The notes beneath the pieces were generated by a model. That model did no database searches. It worked only from the letters and a program-made list of their open reading frames with translations, and was not told the DNA's origin. A stretch of DNA of 64,000 nt. Source: Stieleria varia (lineage in GTDB: Bacteria > Planctomycetota > Planctomycetia > Pirellulales > Pirellulaceae). This document shows positions 1 through 8,012 of the stretch, piece by piece (the stretch's first letter is position 1; every line of letters begins with the position of its first letter). Position numbers and translations under genes: made by a program. The stretch lies in NCBI RefSeq assembly GCF_038443385.1, contig NZ_CP151726.1:806001-870000 (forward strand), written 5' to 3'.

Positions 1-334
1 CAACGAACACAGACATCTCAGTGAGTCCGATGCGGTCAGTGCCGACGCTTCGCATGTGGTCACCATCGCCGTCGAAACGCACGACAAAGGACTCGCCTAC
101 TTTCAGCAACTCAGGCTGTGCAGCCGCATCGTTTTGCCGAAACCCGCTAATACCTGCTACCAGATTGTCCCACTGATGTACGGGGCCAAGTTTCTGTGAG
201 TCGCTGATTCTGCTCGCGTCCAAGTGAACAACGAGTCCGTCCGCGAAAGGTGTGTCGGCACCTGCCCGTGGTTCGAAGGACAACGCAACAGCGGAGAGGA
301 CCAAACAAACAAAGGTAAGTTGAAAGGACGACAT
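1..334 (-). CDS. Secreted LamG/concanavalin-like protein, N-terminal part (runs off window)
   Basis: The reading frame is open from an ATG at 334 leftward to the window edge (111 codons, no stop). The first ~26 residues are a clear signal peptide: a hydrophobic stretch TFVCLVLSAVALSF followed by a cleavage-like RAGA/DT site. Next come FADGLVVHLDAS and VRFDGDGDHMRS, the pattern seen at the start of concanavalin A-like/LamG domains in planctomycete secreted proteins (an Asp-Ala-Ser opening strand, later an F-D-G-x-G-D strand). The C-terminal part and any catalytic or anchoring domain lie outside the window. Function is therefore unknown. Export to the periplasm or cell surface is the only safe inference. 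Confidence 0.65.
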   Translation of the reverse strand, partial: MSSFQLTFVCLVLSAVALSFEPRAGADTPFADGLVVHLDASRISDSQKLGPVHQWDNLVAGISGFRQNDAAAQPELLKVGESFVVRFDGDGDHMRSVGTDRIGLTEMSVFV

Positions 335-703
335 GATCGTGATGATCTCGGGAGGGCGATCGAAAATGAGGGTGGATGGCTTCTCGCACTCGGTGTGACG
401 GGGCAGTCCGCAGAACGCCATGATAGATGCTTTGAGGTCTCCCCTGCAGCGGGCGAGCGGTTTCGTTGTCAAAGAAGATAAAAACCTAGTGCTCGCATCC
501 GGCAAATCCAAGTGATAGGCTGTTAACTAATATCACCAAATCCTCATCACTCGGGACGTGTGGAAAATAAGTGTCGCGAAATTCATGTAGCAATCATCGC
601 TCCGCGTGATTTTTGCAAAGAGACAGGACACTTGTTTTCCGCACGTCCCAAGGTGATCGCCTGCGTGCCAACGATTCGCCTTCATCGCCATTGACCCATT
701 ATC
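335..703. other. Intergenic region between divergent genes
   Basis: About 370 bases lie between the divergent starts of the secreted protein (leftward) and the hydroxyacid dehydrogenase (rightward), so both promoters should be here. I see no convincing coding frame, RNA gene, repeat or strong palindrome. Confidence 0.5.
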
Positions 704-1702
704 ATGCCAGAACGTTTTCGCGTCGTGATCACAGACCTGATCGTCGAACCCCTCAATCACGAACGAGCTGTCCTTGACGAAGTAGCCGATGTGGTCGCTT
801 TGGGTGCGATGCGTGAATCGGACTTGATCGGACAGGTCGAAAACGCCGATGCGTTGATGGTCTATCACTACTTTCGACTCACCCGTGCGACGATCGATCG
901 GCTGCGGAACTGTCGAGTGATCGTTCGTCCCGGTGTCGGCTACGATGGGATTGATATCGCCGCGGCCAGAGAGCGTGGCATTCCGGTTTGCAACGTTCCC
1001 GATTACGGGACCGAGGAAGTCGCTGATTCGGCGGTGGCGATGGCGGTCACGCTTGCACGCGGCAGCCACTTTCTCAACAGCCGTCTGCGTCGAGGCATCG
1101 GCCAGTGGAATGTCGATCAAGCCGCACCGATATTCCGCCTTCGCGGTCGTCGCTTTGGGATCATCGGTTGTGGACGCATCGGTACCGCGGCGGCCATGCG
1201 AGCCAAAGCGTTCGGGATGCAAGTGTCCTTTTATGATCCCTACCTGCCCGATGGCGTCGATAAAGCGTTGGGGATTCATCGCTCGGAAAGCTTGGCCGAG
1301 TTGCTGTCGACATCGCACCTCGTCAGTTTGCATTGCCCATTGACGGCAGAGACACGTGGGATGATCTCGGCGAACGAAATACGGCAAATTCCCCGGGGAG
1401 GATTTTTGGTCAACACCGCTCGTGGTGGTGTGGTCGATTCCCAAGCCGTCGTCGACGCGTTGGCCGACGGGCACTTGGCCGGCGCGGCGATCGATGTCCT
1501 GGAGCATGAACCACCGCCAGAGGATTCCCCGATCTTGGCGGCTTGGCGCGACCCCAGCCATCCGGCCCACGATCGATTGCTGCTGAACCCCCACACGGCG
1601 TTCTATTGCGAAGAAGGCTGCGAGGAGTTTCGCACCAAAGGAGCCCGGGAGGTCCTGCGTGCCCTGCAAGGCCAGCCGCTGAGAAACGTCGTCAATGCAT
1701 AG
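704..1702 (+). CDS. CtBP-type D-isomer specific 2-hydroxyacid dehydrogenase
   Basis: A 332-residue cytoplasmic NAD-dependent dehydrogenase of the D-2-hydroxyacid family, the normal length for the family. The NAD-binding loop GCGRIG is at residues 155-160. The catalytic Arg is in NTARGG (R240), the Glu in the VLEHEP segment (about 267), and the acid/base His is His297 in NPHTAFY. The segment GVGYDGIDIAAARERGIPVCNVPDYGTEEVADSA resembles the C-terminal-binding-protein subgroup found in bacteria more than SerA or PdxB. The substrate cannot be read from sequence; reduction of a 2-keto acid is the family reaction. It stands alone, followed by a repeat-rich gap. Confidence 0.88.
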   Translation: MPERFRVVITDLIVEPLNHERAVLDEVADVVALGAMRESDLIGQVENADALMVYHYFRLTRATIDRLRNCRVIVRPGVGYDGIDIAAARERGIPVCNVPDYGTEEVADSAVAMAVTLARGSHFLNSRLRRGIGQWNVDQAAPIFRLRGRRFGIIGCGRIGTAAAMRAKAFGMQVSFYDPYLPDGVDKALGIHRSESLAELLSTSHLVSLHCPLTAETRGMISANEIRQIPRGGFLVNTARGGVVDSQAVVDALADGHLAGAAIDVLEHEPPPEDSPILAAWRDPSHPAHDRLLLNPHTAFYCEEGCEEFRTKGAREVLRALQGQPLRNVVNA

Positions 1703-1711
1703 CGGTTGCGT

Positions 1712-1835
1712 CTAGCCCGGATTGGTAGGAAAGCAGTCTGCGCATATCAGCCGCCACGCGATAGCGTCCGGTTCTTCCTCCCGTACACGAGAACCGGACG
1801 TTATCGCGCCGCGGCTGATGCGCTATCCGGACTAG
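1712..1835. repeat. Palindromic element family A, copy 1
   Basis: A roughly 124-bp imperfect palindrome. The core (1746-1819) pairs ATCAGCCGC...GATAGCGTCCGGTTCT with AGAACCGGACGTTATCGC...GGCTGAT around a ~14-base loop. Outer arms CTAGCCCGGAT (1712-1722) and ATCCGGACTAG (1825-1835) are also inverted. The same core recurs at 45861-45934 and 57268-57345, so this is a dispersed REP/MITE-like family rather than a one-off terminator. Confidence 0.85.
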
Positions 1836-1863
1836 GCGAGCGGCAGATGAATCCGTACCCGCC

Positions 1864-1931
1864 GTAGGGGACAAGGTCACGAGTCCCTGCAGCGAAAAAC
1901 CGCGTCGAGGACTCGTGACCTCGTCCACTAC
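1864..1931. repeat. Inverted repeat, family D
   Basis: A 23-base arm at 1864-1886 (core AGGTCACGAGTCC) pairs with 1909-1931 with two mismatches around a ~22-base loop. The outer part (GTGGACGAGG on the complementary strand) is shared with the inverted repeat at 7335-7396. The two probably belong to one dispersed palindrome class. Confidence 0.75.
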
Positions 1932-2084
1932 AGGGAAAATTTTCACCTGCCTCTCGCCTTATGAGCTCTTTCCCAGCCACCGCGTCGATTGGCGGTGTTC
2001 TTGCGGACGATTTGGTCCATAATTTGTCGGGTGAGTTTCCCAGGCTCCTCGGAACTTTCTTTCGCCATGTGACACCAATACGTA

Positions 2085-2951
2085 ATGGTTACTTTCTTGA
2101 TCCAGCAGATCCGCCGCAGATTACTCGACCGAATGGTGCTGCGACCGACGCGGCATCCGATCGAGTTTGCGCCCAAGACGCGTGTGGTGTTTGATGGACC
2201 GGTGGGGGATTTGGAATGTTTTTTTCAGCATTCGGTTTCACCGCAACCCGGCTCCCCTGCTGAGAATGACGAGCTGCGATCTCCGGATCTGATCGTTTTG
2301 AAATTCCCGGGCACACAAGGTCGCGCGGAGCGAGCGACATCGTTTCCCGCAGATGCATTGCCCGGCGTCCATAGCGAGATCTGGACCTGCAATCCGCCCG
2401 GGTACGGACAAAGCCACGGGCGCGCGAGCTTGCGAACCTTGGGTGCGTCCGCGGTCGCGTTCACCAACCATGTGCTGGATCGTCATGCCAGCTTGCACGG
2501 CGCCGAAAAGCCGCCCACGATTTGGTTGACCGGCAACAGCCTCGGTTGCGTCTTGGCGATGTATGTTGCTGCTCACAAGCCACAAGTCAACGGGATCATC
2601 CTGCGAAATCCGCCGCCGCTGATCGACGTGGTCAAACGAGCCGCTGCGAGATACCCGCTGGGCAAATGGACCGCGCCGATCGCTGAGAGCCTTTGTGACA
2701 CGATGAACTTGATGGTCACTGCGCCTCAAGTGACTTGCCCGGCGGTCTTGATCCAATCGCTGGCCGACGAGCTTGTTCCCCCGATGATGCAAAACGAAGT
2801 CGTCTCGGCGTACTCAGGCGAAATCACGATCGTCCCCTTGGCTGGAGTATCGCACAGCGGGATGCCCAACGCATCACAGACCCAAGCGATCCACACTGCG
2901 ATCACCGAGCTATGGCAAAAGACTCGAATCGTCGGAGTTCCCTCATCGTGA
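2085..2951 (+). CDS. Alpha/beta hydrolase family protein
   Basis: A 288-residue alpha/beta-hydrolase fold protein. The nucleophile elbow is GNSLG with Ser152, preceded by the strand PTIWLTG. The likely acid is Asp228 in SLADELVPP and the His is His257 in GVSHSGMP, so the triad looks complete. The oxyanion region is FPGTQGRAER (about 74-83). There is no signal peptide, so it is probably cytoplasmic. The stop overlaps the GTG start of the downstream acetyltransferase (GTGA), indicating translational coupling. The substrate is unknown; esterase or peptidase are equally possible. The ATG at 2085 fits the homologous core; upstream in-frame extension has no support. Confidence 0.8.
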   Translation: MVTFLIQQIRRRLLDRMVLRPTRHPIEFAPKTRVVFDGPVGDLECFFQHSVSPQPGSPAENDELRSPDLIVLKFPGTQGRAERATSFPADALPGVHSEIWTCNPPGYGQSHGRASLRTLGASAVAFTNHVLDRHASLHGAEKPPTIWLTGNSLGCVLAMYVAAHKPQVNGIILRNPPPLIDVVKRAAARYPLGKWTAPIAESLCDTMNLMVTAPQVTCPAVLIQSLADELVPPMMQNEVVSAYSGEITIVPLAGVSHSGMPNASQTQAIHTAITELWQKTRIVGVPSS

Positions 2952-3493
2952 CGGACCACACCACGTCCAATCGAAACTGGATCGTACGCGCAGCCGAAGT
3001 CAGCGACGCGGCGGAGATCGCCAGGATCTACAACCACTACGTCGCATCGGGCGGGGCCACCTTTGCAACCAAGCCGACGACACTCGATGAGATGGAATCG
3101 TTTCTCAAGCTTTCGCCCGAACCCGGTTGGCCGCGTGATGGTTGGTTCGTGGCTGAATCGCAAGGTGATCGACGATTGCTCGGTTGGGCTTCCGCTCGAA
3201 CGTTCAGCGATCGATTTGGGTTTCGACACAGTTGCGAAACCGCGATCTACTTGGACTCGACCTCCGTCGGCTCGGGGGCGGCCGACGGACTGCAGCAACG
3301 CATCGAGCAGCACTGCGTCGAGCAACGCATTCACCATGCCGTGGCCAAGATCATTGCGGACAACCAACGCAGCATGCGGTTTCATTACCGTTACGGTTAC
3401 GAGCTGGTGGGGATCCAGAAGGAAATCGGTCGCTTGAACGATCAATGGATCGATCTGGCCATCCTGCAAAAACTGTTTCCATTGGCCCCGTGA
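2948..3493 (+). CDS. GNAT N-acetyltransferase (phosphinothricin acetyltransferase-like)
   Basis: A 181-residue GNAT protein. WIVRAAEVSDAAEIARIYNHYV is the typical first strand and helix of the Pat/MnaT-like subgroup, and KIIADNQRSMRFHYRYGYE is the C-terminal acetyl-CoA/dimer region (N-x-x-S-x-x-F-x-x-x-x-G). The family acetylates small amino-group substrates such as methionine analogues or phosphinothricin; the native substrate here is unknown. I choose GTG 2948 because it overlaps the upstream TGA and has GGAG about 8 bases upstream. An ATG at 2912 in the same frame is an alternative that would add 12 residues. It is coupled to the upstream hydrolase. Confidence 0.82.
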   Translation: MTDHTTSNRNWIVRAAEVSDAAEIARIYNHYVASGGATFATKPTTLDEMESFLKLSPEPGWPRDGWFVAESQGDRRLLGWASARTFSDRFGFRHSCETAIYLDSTSVGSGAADGLQQRIEQHCVEQRIHHAVAKIIADNQRSMRFHYRYGYELVGIQKEIGRLNDQWIDLAILQKLFPLAP

Positions 3494-3545
3494 GAACCGT
3501 CCTCAATGAGAACGCAATTCGCGAGGCGGCGGGACTGAGCTCGGA

Positions 3546-4574
3546 TCAGTCGGCGGAGATGCGGACGAGTGACTTGCCTAGGTTGCTGCCCTCAAACAAC
3601 CCGATGAATGCATCGGGGGCGTTCTTGAGACCCTCGGTGACGGTTTCTTCCCACAACAGCTTGCCGTCTTGGATCAACGGAGCCATCTCGCTGGCGAACT
3701 CGTCCTTTTCGTCCATGTGGTCACGGACGATGAATCCTTGCATGCGGATGCGTTTAGCGATGACTTTGAACAAGTTTCGCGGGGCCGGTTGCGGCTCTGT
3801 TGCGTTGTACGTCGAGATCATTCCGCACTCGACGCAGACGCCGAAGTCATTCATCGCGTCGATCGCCGCCTCCAAGTGATCGCCGCCGACATTGTCGAAG
3901 TAGACGTCGATGCCATCAGGAGCGAGCGACGCAAGCTCAGACGATAAGTCGTCGACCTCCTTGTAGTTGATGCACTCGTCGATCCCGGCCTTGTCTTTGA
4001 GCCACTCCATTTTTTCTGGCTTGCCCGCACTACCGATGACGCGGCAGTCCTTTGCCTTGGCCAGTTGACAAACCACCGATCCAACGGCACCGGAAGCCGC
4101 CGATACGAACACGGTGCTGTTTGGTTTCAGCTTGGCGATCTTGTTCAAGCCCACCCAAGCGGTCATCCCCGTCATGCCAAGCACACCCAAGTACGCTTGC
4201 AACGGAGCAAGTTCCGGATCGACCACCTGCACGCCTTCACCGTCGGACTTCCAGTATTCACGCCAACCGAGTTGACCGAGCACGAGTTTACCTTCGCTAA
4301 ATCCAGGGTGCCGCGACTGAACGATCTCCCCCACGCATCCGCCTTCGAGCGGCTCGTCGATCTTAAACGCTTGTACGTAACTGTCGCCGGCCTTCATCCG
4401 GCCACGCATGTACGGATCGACCGACATCCAGAGGTTCTTCACCAAAAACTGTCCATCCTCGATCGGTGACAATTCGACGGTGCGAGATCGAAAATTGGAT
4501 GGCTCTGGTCTGCCGTCGGGTCGCGAGGCGAGCTCGATTTGCTGTGATTTCGTTGCGTTGGTGGTTGTACTCAT
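3546..4574 (-). CDS. NADP-dependent MDR oxidoreductase (CurA/prostaglandin reductase-like)
   Basis: A 342-residue zinc-independent medium-chain dehydrogenase/reductase, typical length. VKNLWMSVDPYMRGRM near residue 50 is the signature of the CurA/YncB/leukotriene B4 dehydrogenase group. AASGAVGSVVCQLAKAKDCRVIGSAG is the nucleotide-binding loop, and FDNVGGDHLEA the following strand and helix. Relatives reduce alpha,beta-unsaturated carbonyls using NADPH. The start at 4574 (MSTTTNATK) is preferred over the longer frame, as homologous sequence begins just after it. It is convergent with the acetyltransferase and appears monocistronic. Confidence 0.88.
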   Translation of the reverse strand: MSTTTNATKSQQIELASRPDGRPEPSNFRSRTVELSPIEDGQFLVKNLWMSVDPYMRGRMKAGDSYVQAFKIDEPLEGGCVGEIVQSRHPGFSEGKLVLGQLGWREYWKSDGEGVQVVDPELAPLQAYLGVLGMTGMTAWVGLNKIAKLKPNSTVFVSAASGAVGSVVCQLAKAKDCRVIGSAGKPEKMEWLKDKAGIDECINYKEVDDLSSELASLAPDGIDVYFDNVGGDHLEAAIDAMNDFGVCVECGMISTYNATEPQPAPRNLFKVIAKRIRMQGFIVRDHMDEKDEFASEMAPLIQDGKLLWEETVTEGLKNAPDAFIGLFEGSNLGKSLVRISAD

Positions 4575-4707
4575 GGCTGCTTCTTTGCTGGATTGGGAGA
4601 TTGATTGGAGCAATGATGGTGCAACTTCTGTTCCGGTCTCCGTCTCTCAATGGCACGCAATTTGTGATCCTGTCGGTTCACAAGAATAAATGCACCCCTC
4701 CAACCAA

Positions 4708-4741
4708 TCGGAACTGGTCCAGCCTCGGAACTGGTCCAGCC
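4708..4741. repeat. 17-bp perfect tandem duplication
   Basis: TCGGAACTGGTCCAGCC occurs twice head to tail (4708-4724 and 4725-4741) in noncoding DNA upstream of the oxidoreductase gene. Confidence 0.9.
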
Positions 4742-4910
4742 TTGTAGGGCGATCAAGAATGTCGGAGTTGAAGTCGTGCTGGTGTTTGCATCGTTTCCAA
4801 TCAAGGTCAATTCAAAATCGCAGCACTAAGACAATAACCACAAATCGATAAAAAGCTGCGTCAGCACTACAGGGATGGGCTGGCTGAGCAACGTTGTAAA
4901 GTGGTTGTCA

Positions 4911-4994
4911 CTACGCCGGCGATCCCGACTGCACCACATAGCCGGCGTTCTTCCAAGCTTGCATGCTGCCAGGAACGTTGTGAACCCCACGCCG
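4911..4994 (-). pseudogene. Rhodanese-like domain remnant (C-terminal end)
   Basis: On the minus strand, ending at the TAG at 4911-4913, one frame reads VHNVPGSMQAWKNAGYVVQS then GSPA-stop. This is the standard C-terminal end of a rhodanese domain (GGMxAWxxAGYPVxxG). The sequence upstream does not keep that frame and lacks the active-site Cys loop, so I read it as a decayed fragment. It lies just downstream of the truncated DUF442 gene on the same strand. The two may once have formed one operon or one fused protein. The remainder of 4742-5095 shows nothing else I can support. Confidence 0.5.
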
Positions 4995-5095
4995 AGAACC
5001 ATCCCTGGCAACCCGGCATACGCGTCTTCGCAACCTTCACCGCAAGCCGTTTCTTACAGTCAATTTGATATTGACCTATTTCACCTTCGGATTGT

Positions 5096-5440
5096 TTACG
5101 AAGCGTTGGAAGCGGTGTGCATCATCATCATCGCCCCGGCACGCTTACCGCTCTTGCAGTGGGCGAACACCGGTTTGGGAAGCGATTCATATTGCTCTCG
5201 AAACTGATCGACTTTCGATTCGTCCATCGCATCCATCGCAACAGGCACATGCAGATAGTTCAGTCCCATGCCCTCAATCTTCTCGCCCTCGACCGTGGGC
5301 GACAGCGGTTGCTCGTCTTCCCCATCGGTTCGGAAATTGATAACCGATTGGAACCCTTCACTGGGTAGCGATATCAACTCGTCCTCACTGGGTTGCGGGC
5401 CAACAGTCAGTTGATCATTGAATTTCATACGGTTGGGCAT
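5096..5440 (-). CDS. DUF442/TIGR01244-type phosphatase-like protein, probably C-terminally truncated
   Basis: A 114-residue protein of the beta-lactamase-hydrolase-like (BLH) family, a dual-specificity-phosphatase fold. The Cys-x5-Arg P-loop is visible as HCKSGKRAG with Cys95 and Arg100. Family members usually continue about 20-35 residues past this loop. Here the frame ends after MMMMHTASNAS, so the C-terminal helix is missing and activity is doubtful. The start at 5440 (MPNRMKFND) is supported by GAGGAG 5-10 bases upstream; the longer frame has no homologous content. The family is linked to sulfide and rhodanese chemistry, consistent with the rhodanese remnant next door. Confidence 0.7.
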   Translation of the reverse strand: MPNRMKFNDQLTVGPQPSEDELISLPSEGFQSVINFRTDGEDEQPLSPTVEGEKIEGMGLNYLHVPVAMDAMDESKVDQFREQYESLPKPVFAHCKSGKRAGAMMMMHTASNAS

Positions 5441-5586
5441 GTTGTCTCCTCGGCTGATAAGTTGTTCTGAAGCTAAGTTTCTGGTGGCAGGACTGACCGG
5501 CGATTGGACGCTCGTCAGCCGCTTCGCCACCTTAGCGGTGACCGCCGATCGCACGATTGGCCGTGAAGGCACATTTCGCGAGAAAC

Positions 5587-6462
5587 TCATGATGTCACGT
5601 TGAATTTACGGTAGCGGGCCATCAGGAACATATGAACGGCATAACACATTAGCCCAAACCCCGTGATCCCGATTAGGAGTTTTCCATACGTTTGAGCGGC
5701 GATGGCCGCGAGTGCGTCACTCATGCCTGCGATTTCGCCATCGGAGGTTCCTCGGATCGCGGACATCAGGATGAAGCCGCCGATGATCGCGAACGCAACT
5801 CCACGCGTCGATAAACCGATGCGACCAGCGTTGAGCGCTGCCTTGCGAGCCGTTTCGCTCATCTTGTTGATTTGGTACGTCGTCATGAACTTGGCTCTGT
5901 AAGCTTTGTAGACAAAATAAACCGCGACGCCGATCGTGATCGCGCCCGCAACTGCAAGTACCAGACGACCCCACGTGGAGTCGAGCAGGCTACTCGTCAT
6001 GCCTTCATCACCAGATCTGGACGTTCCGGCGATGCCCAATGCCAACGAACCGGCAAAACAACCGAGCATCAGGTAGCCCAATCCGCTGACCGCGTAGCCG
6101 ATCCGTTTGGCAATGCCTTTTGCATCCTCGCCAACGCCTTCGGTGTCTTTGGCGGCTTGCACCCATCGCCAAGCGGTGTATCCGATCAAGCCGATCGATG
6201 TCAGACCAAGCAAGAACTGCCCGAAGGGCTGTTGTCCGATCTCACGAATAGCATCGCGTGATCCCGAGATTTCTCCACCTGCTCCGACCGCCAGCTTGAA
6301 AGCGAGAAATCCGATGATGAAATAGACAACCCCTTTGGCCACGTGACCAAAACGACCGAGCGTTTCGACCCAAGGAGGGACTTCCGGCATGGATCGTGTT
6401 TCAAAGCCATGCCAAGAACGACTATCGGGATCGCGACCGGTGGCAGGTTGTGTGATGGACAT
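5587..6462 (-). CDS. DUF1206 family integral membrane protein
   Basis: A 291-residue membrane protein with about six hydrophobic segments arranged as three repeated helix pairs. Each repeat carries the DUF1206 motif: FGHVAKGVVYFIIGFLA, IGYAVSGLGYLMLGCFA and IGLSTRGVAFAIIGGFI. Each is followed by a segment like GQFLLGLTSIGLIGYTAWR or GKLLIGITGFGLMCYAVH. The function of the family is not established. It lies in the same orientation as the DUF442 gene, 146 bases apart. The hydrophilic N-terminus of ~30 residues has no signal peptide; the start ATG at 6462 is the only one before the first repeat. Confidence 0.85.
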   Translation of the reverse strand: MSITQPATGRDPDSRSWHGFETRSMPEVPPWVETLGRFGHVAKGVVYFIIGFLAFKLAVGAGGEISGSRDAIREIGQQPFGQFLLGLTSIGLIGYTAWRWVQAAKDTEGVGEDAKGIAKRIGYAVSGLGYLMLGCFAGSLALGIAGTSRSGDEGMTSSLLDSTWGRLVLAVAGAITIGVAVYFVYKAYRAKFMTTYQINKMSETARKAALNAGRIGLSTRGVAFAIIGGFILMSAIRGTSDGEIAGMSDALAAIAAQTYGKLLIGITGFGLMCYAVHMFLMARYRKFNVTS

Positions 6463-6618
6463 GGACTGAACTCAGGATGGATATGGAGTAGGGATCATTT
6501 GCAAATGTGCGTGCCAGTGCCTACCAGGGGGATGCAAACTTCATGCCGGAATCGTGCCGACGGCTTGCAACCCGGCGGTACAGCAGGACGTCAGGCTGTC
6601 CCAGGCAACTATGCGAGC

Positions 6619-7323
6619 TCAACGCGTCAGCCTCGCATGCTTCACCGAAGCGACCACATAGAATGCCGGATAGACAAGCGACAGTAAGACCATCGACATC
6701 GGCGAGCTTGGATAATCAGAAAGCAAGATGAACGCCAAGCAGCCAACCCAAACGATGCCTCCAAGAAAAATGGGCCTCTTCCATTTCCGGGGCGCAAGGT
6801 TGGGGTATAGCACCCAAACGGGCATCACGGTCAACGCCGTCAGGATCCACAGCATGCTCGCGGTCAACCATGGACTGATTTGAGTGGAGAAGACTCCGGC
6901 GTAAATGGCGTACAAATTCCAATACGATGGGAATCCACGAAAGACGCCGCGGGCTTCGTCTTTGGCCTCTCGATGGGCGAACCCAAGCAAGCTAGCCATC
7001 ATCGCCAGCGTGACGGTCCATCCTAAACCGCTTGGCATCCATTGCATCCGCCAGATCAGCATCAATGGAATGAAGGCGAACGTGAGATAGTCGAGTAAAT
7101 CGTCAATGACACGCCCGTCCACACTGGCGGCGGTCTCTTTCACGTCAAACCGACGAGCAAGCGGACCGTCGACCGCATCGATCAGTGTCGTTAGCAGCAG
7201 TAAGCCGAACACGACCACGACATTACACTCCGGCTGAACCATTTCCCGAACGGCAAACGCCGCGGGAATGACACCCGAGGCGGTTAGCAGATGAACGAGG
7301 TAGGGGGCTTTGGTCGACGACAT
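6619..7323 (-). CDS. pcs: Phosphatidylcholine synthase (CDP-alcohol phosphatidyltransferase)
   Basis: A 234-residue polytopic membrane enzyme with the CDP-alcohol phosphatidyltransferase motif. Residues D52-G53-x2-A56-R57 are followed after 12 residues by G70-x3-D74-x3-D78. The longer spacer and the context VDGRVIDDLLDYLTFAFIPLML match the bacterial phosphatidylcholine synthase (Pcs) subgroup, which condenses CDP-diacylglycerol with choline, rather than PgsA or PssA. I count roughly seven to eight hydrophobic segments. The start MSSTKAPYLVHLLTA at 7323 is chosen over an upstream non-ATG extension. An inverted repeat begins 12 bases upstream of the start codon. Choline specificity is inferred from motif resemblance only. 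Confidence 0.8.
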   Translation of the reverse strand: MSSTKAPYLVHLLTASGVIPAAFAVREMVQPECNVVVVFGLLLLTTLIDAVDGPLARRFDVKETAASVDGRVIDDLLDYLTFAFIPLMLIWRMQWMPSGLGWTVTLAMMASLLGFAHREAKDEARGVFRGFPSYWNLYAIYAGVFSTQISPWLTASMLWILTALTVMPVWVLYPNLAPRKWKRPIFLGGIVWVGCLAFILLSDYPSSPMSMVLLSLVYPAFYVVASVKHARLTR

Positions 7324-7334
7324 GTTTTCGAGTG

Positions 7335-7396
7335 GTGGACGAGGCAAAGAGTCCCTTTACAGACGAGTACGAAAGAAGGCTTGTTGCCTCGTCCAC
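7335..7396. repeat. Inverted repeat, family D
   Basis: GTGGACGAGGCAA (7335-7347) and its exact reverse complement (7384-7396) enclose a 36-base loop just upstream of pcs. The outer motif is shared with the palindrome at 1864-1931. Confidence 0.75.
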
Positions 7397-7518
7397 TGCA
7401 AGTATGTTGCCGTAAACGACCTCGGCGGGTGTACCGGCCAGGATTGACAGGACTGCTCAAAGTTTGGGGTTGACATTGTTTTTTCAGTCCATGTTTTCGT
7501 TCCATGCAGCGCAATCAA

Positions 7519-7593
7519 AGTGAGCCTCAGGCGCTAGCCGTGGGCCGGCACCACAATCCGCCTCAGGCCCACGGCTAGCGCCTGAGGCTCACT
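7519..7593. repeat. 28-bp perfect inverted repeat (family C hairpin)
   Basis: A perfect 28-base stem (7519-7546 with 7566-7593), beginning AGTGAGCCTCAGGCGCTAGC, around a 19-base loop. There is no U-tract, so a simple intrinsic terminator is unlikely. It resembles a REP/MITE-type hairpin, though no second copy is in this window. Confidence 0.85.
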
Positions 7594-7836
7594 GGGGCCA
7601 CCAGCTGCGATCGTCAATAGCACAATTAAGCTACTGGCGACGAACACAAACCCCGGTAGCAACATCACGGATCAACGCCACGGCAATCGCAATCTTTTAG
7701 CGTGAGGTTGGTGTGGTGCGAGCTGGCCGCTGGACGTTTTTGACTCTGCCACATTGATCGTCATGGGAATGCAAAGCGGTTGTGGATGAAGTGAGGTATT
7801 GGACGAGCCTACGCATCCAATTGCTGGGACTCGTCA

Positions 7837-7906
7837 CCCAGTGCGATACGCCCAGTGCGATTCACCCAGTGCGATACGCCCAGTGCGATACGCCCAGTGC
7901 GATACG
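7837..7906. repeat. Five tandem copies of a 14-bp unit
   Basis: CCCAGTGCGATACG is repeated five times without spacers (7837-7906). The second copy ends TTCA instead of TACG; the other four are identical. It lies in noncoding DNA. Confidence 0.92.
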
Positions 7907-8012
7907 GCTCATGCACTACGTTCCCTTTCATAGCAAAGCCTATTCCGGTATGTCGTTCGCACGGGAAGGTTTCCAGTAACCGACCAACCAGACCGCCGAA
8001 CTCGGGCAACAA

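Larger units (their letters stand above)
7324..8012. other. Repeat-rich intergenic region without a recognisable gene
   Basis: About 690 bases hold two strong inverted repeats (7335-7396, 7519-7593) and a five-copy tandem repeat (7837-7906), described separately. I see no coding frame with protein-like composition and no RNA gene in the remainder. Confidence 0.6.

Noticed and set aside
533..1669. Long open frame antisense to the hydroxyacid dehydrogenase
   Set aside because: The plus-strand protein has complete family motifs. The antisense frame has no recognisable domain and is explained by codon-bias shadowing.
1961..2194. Short plus-strand frame upstream of the alpha/beta hydrolase
   Set aside because: It overlaps the hydrolase start in another frame, has no family resemblance and ends without structure; treated as a shadow.
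2238..2792. Antisense frame within the alpha/beta hydrolase gene
   Set aside because: Arg/Gln/Asp-rich composition typical of a shadow frame, with the real gene on the other strand.
7519..7593. Intrinsic transcription terminator
   Set aside because: The stem is very long and perfect but has no following T-tract on either strand, and no gene ends beside it.
7837..7906. Possible CRISPR array
   Set aside because: Units are 14 bases and directly adjacent without spacers, and no cas genes are present; it is an ordinary tandem repeat.
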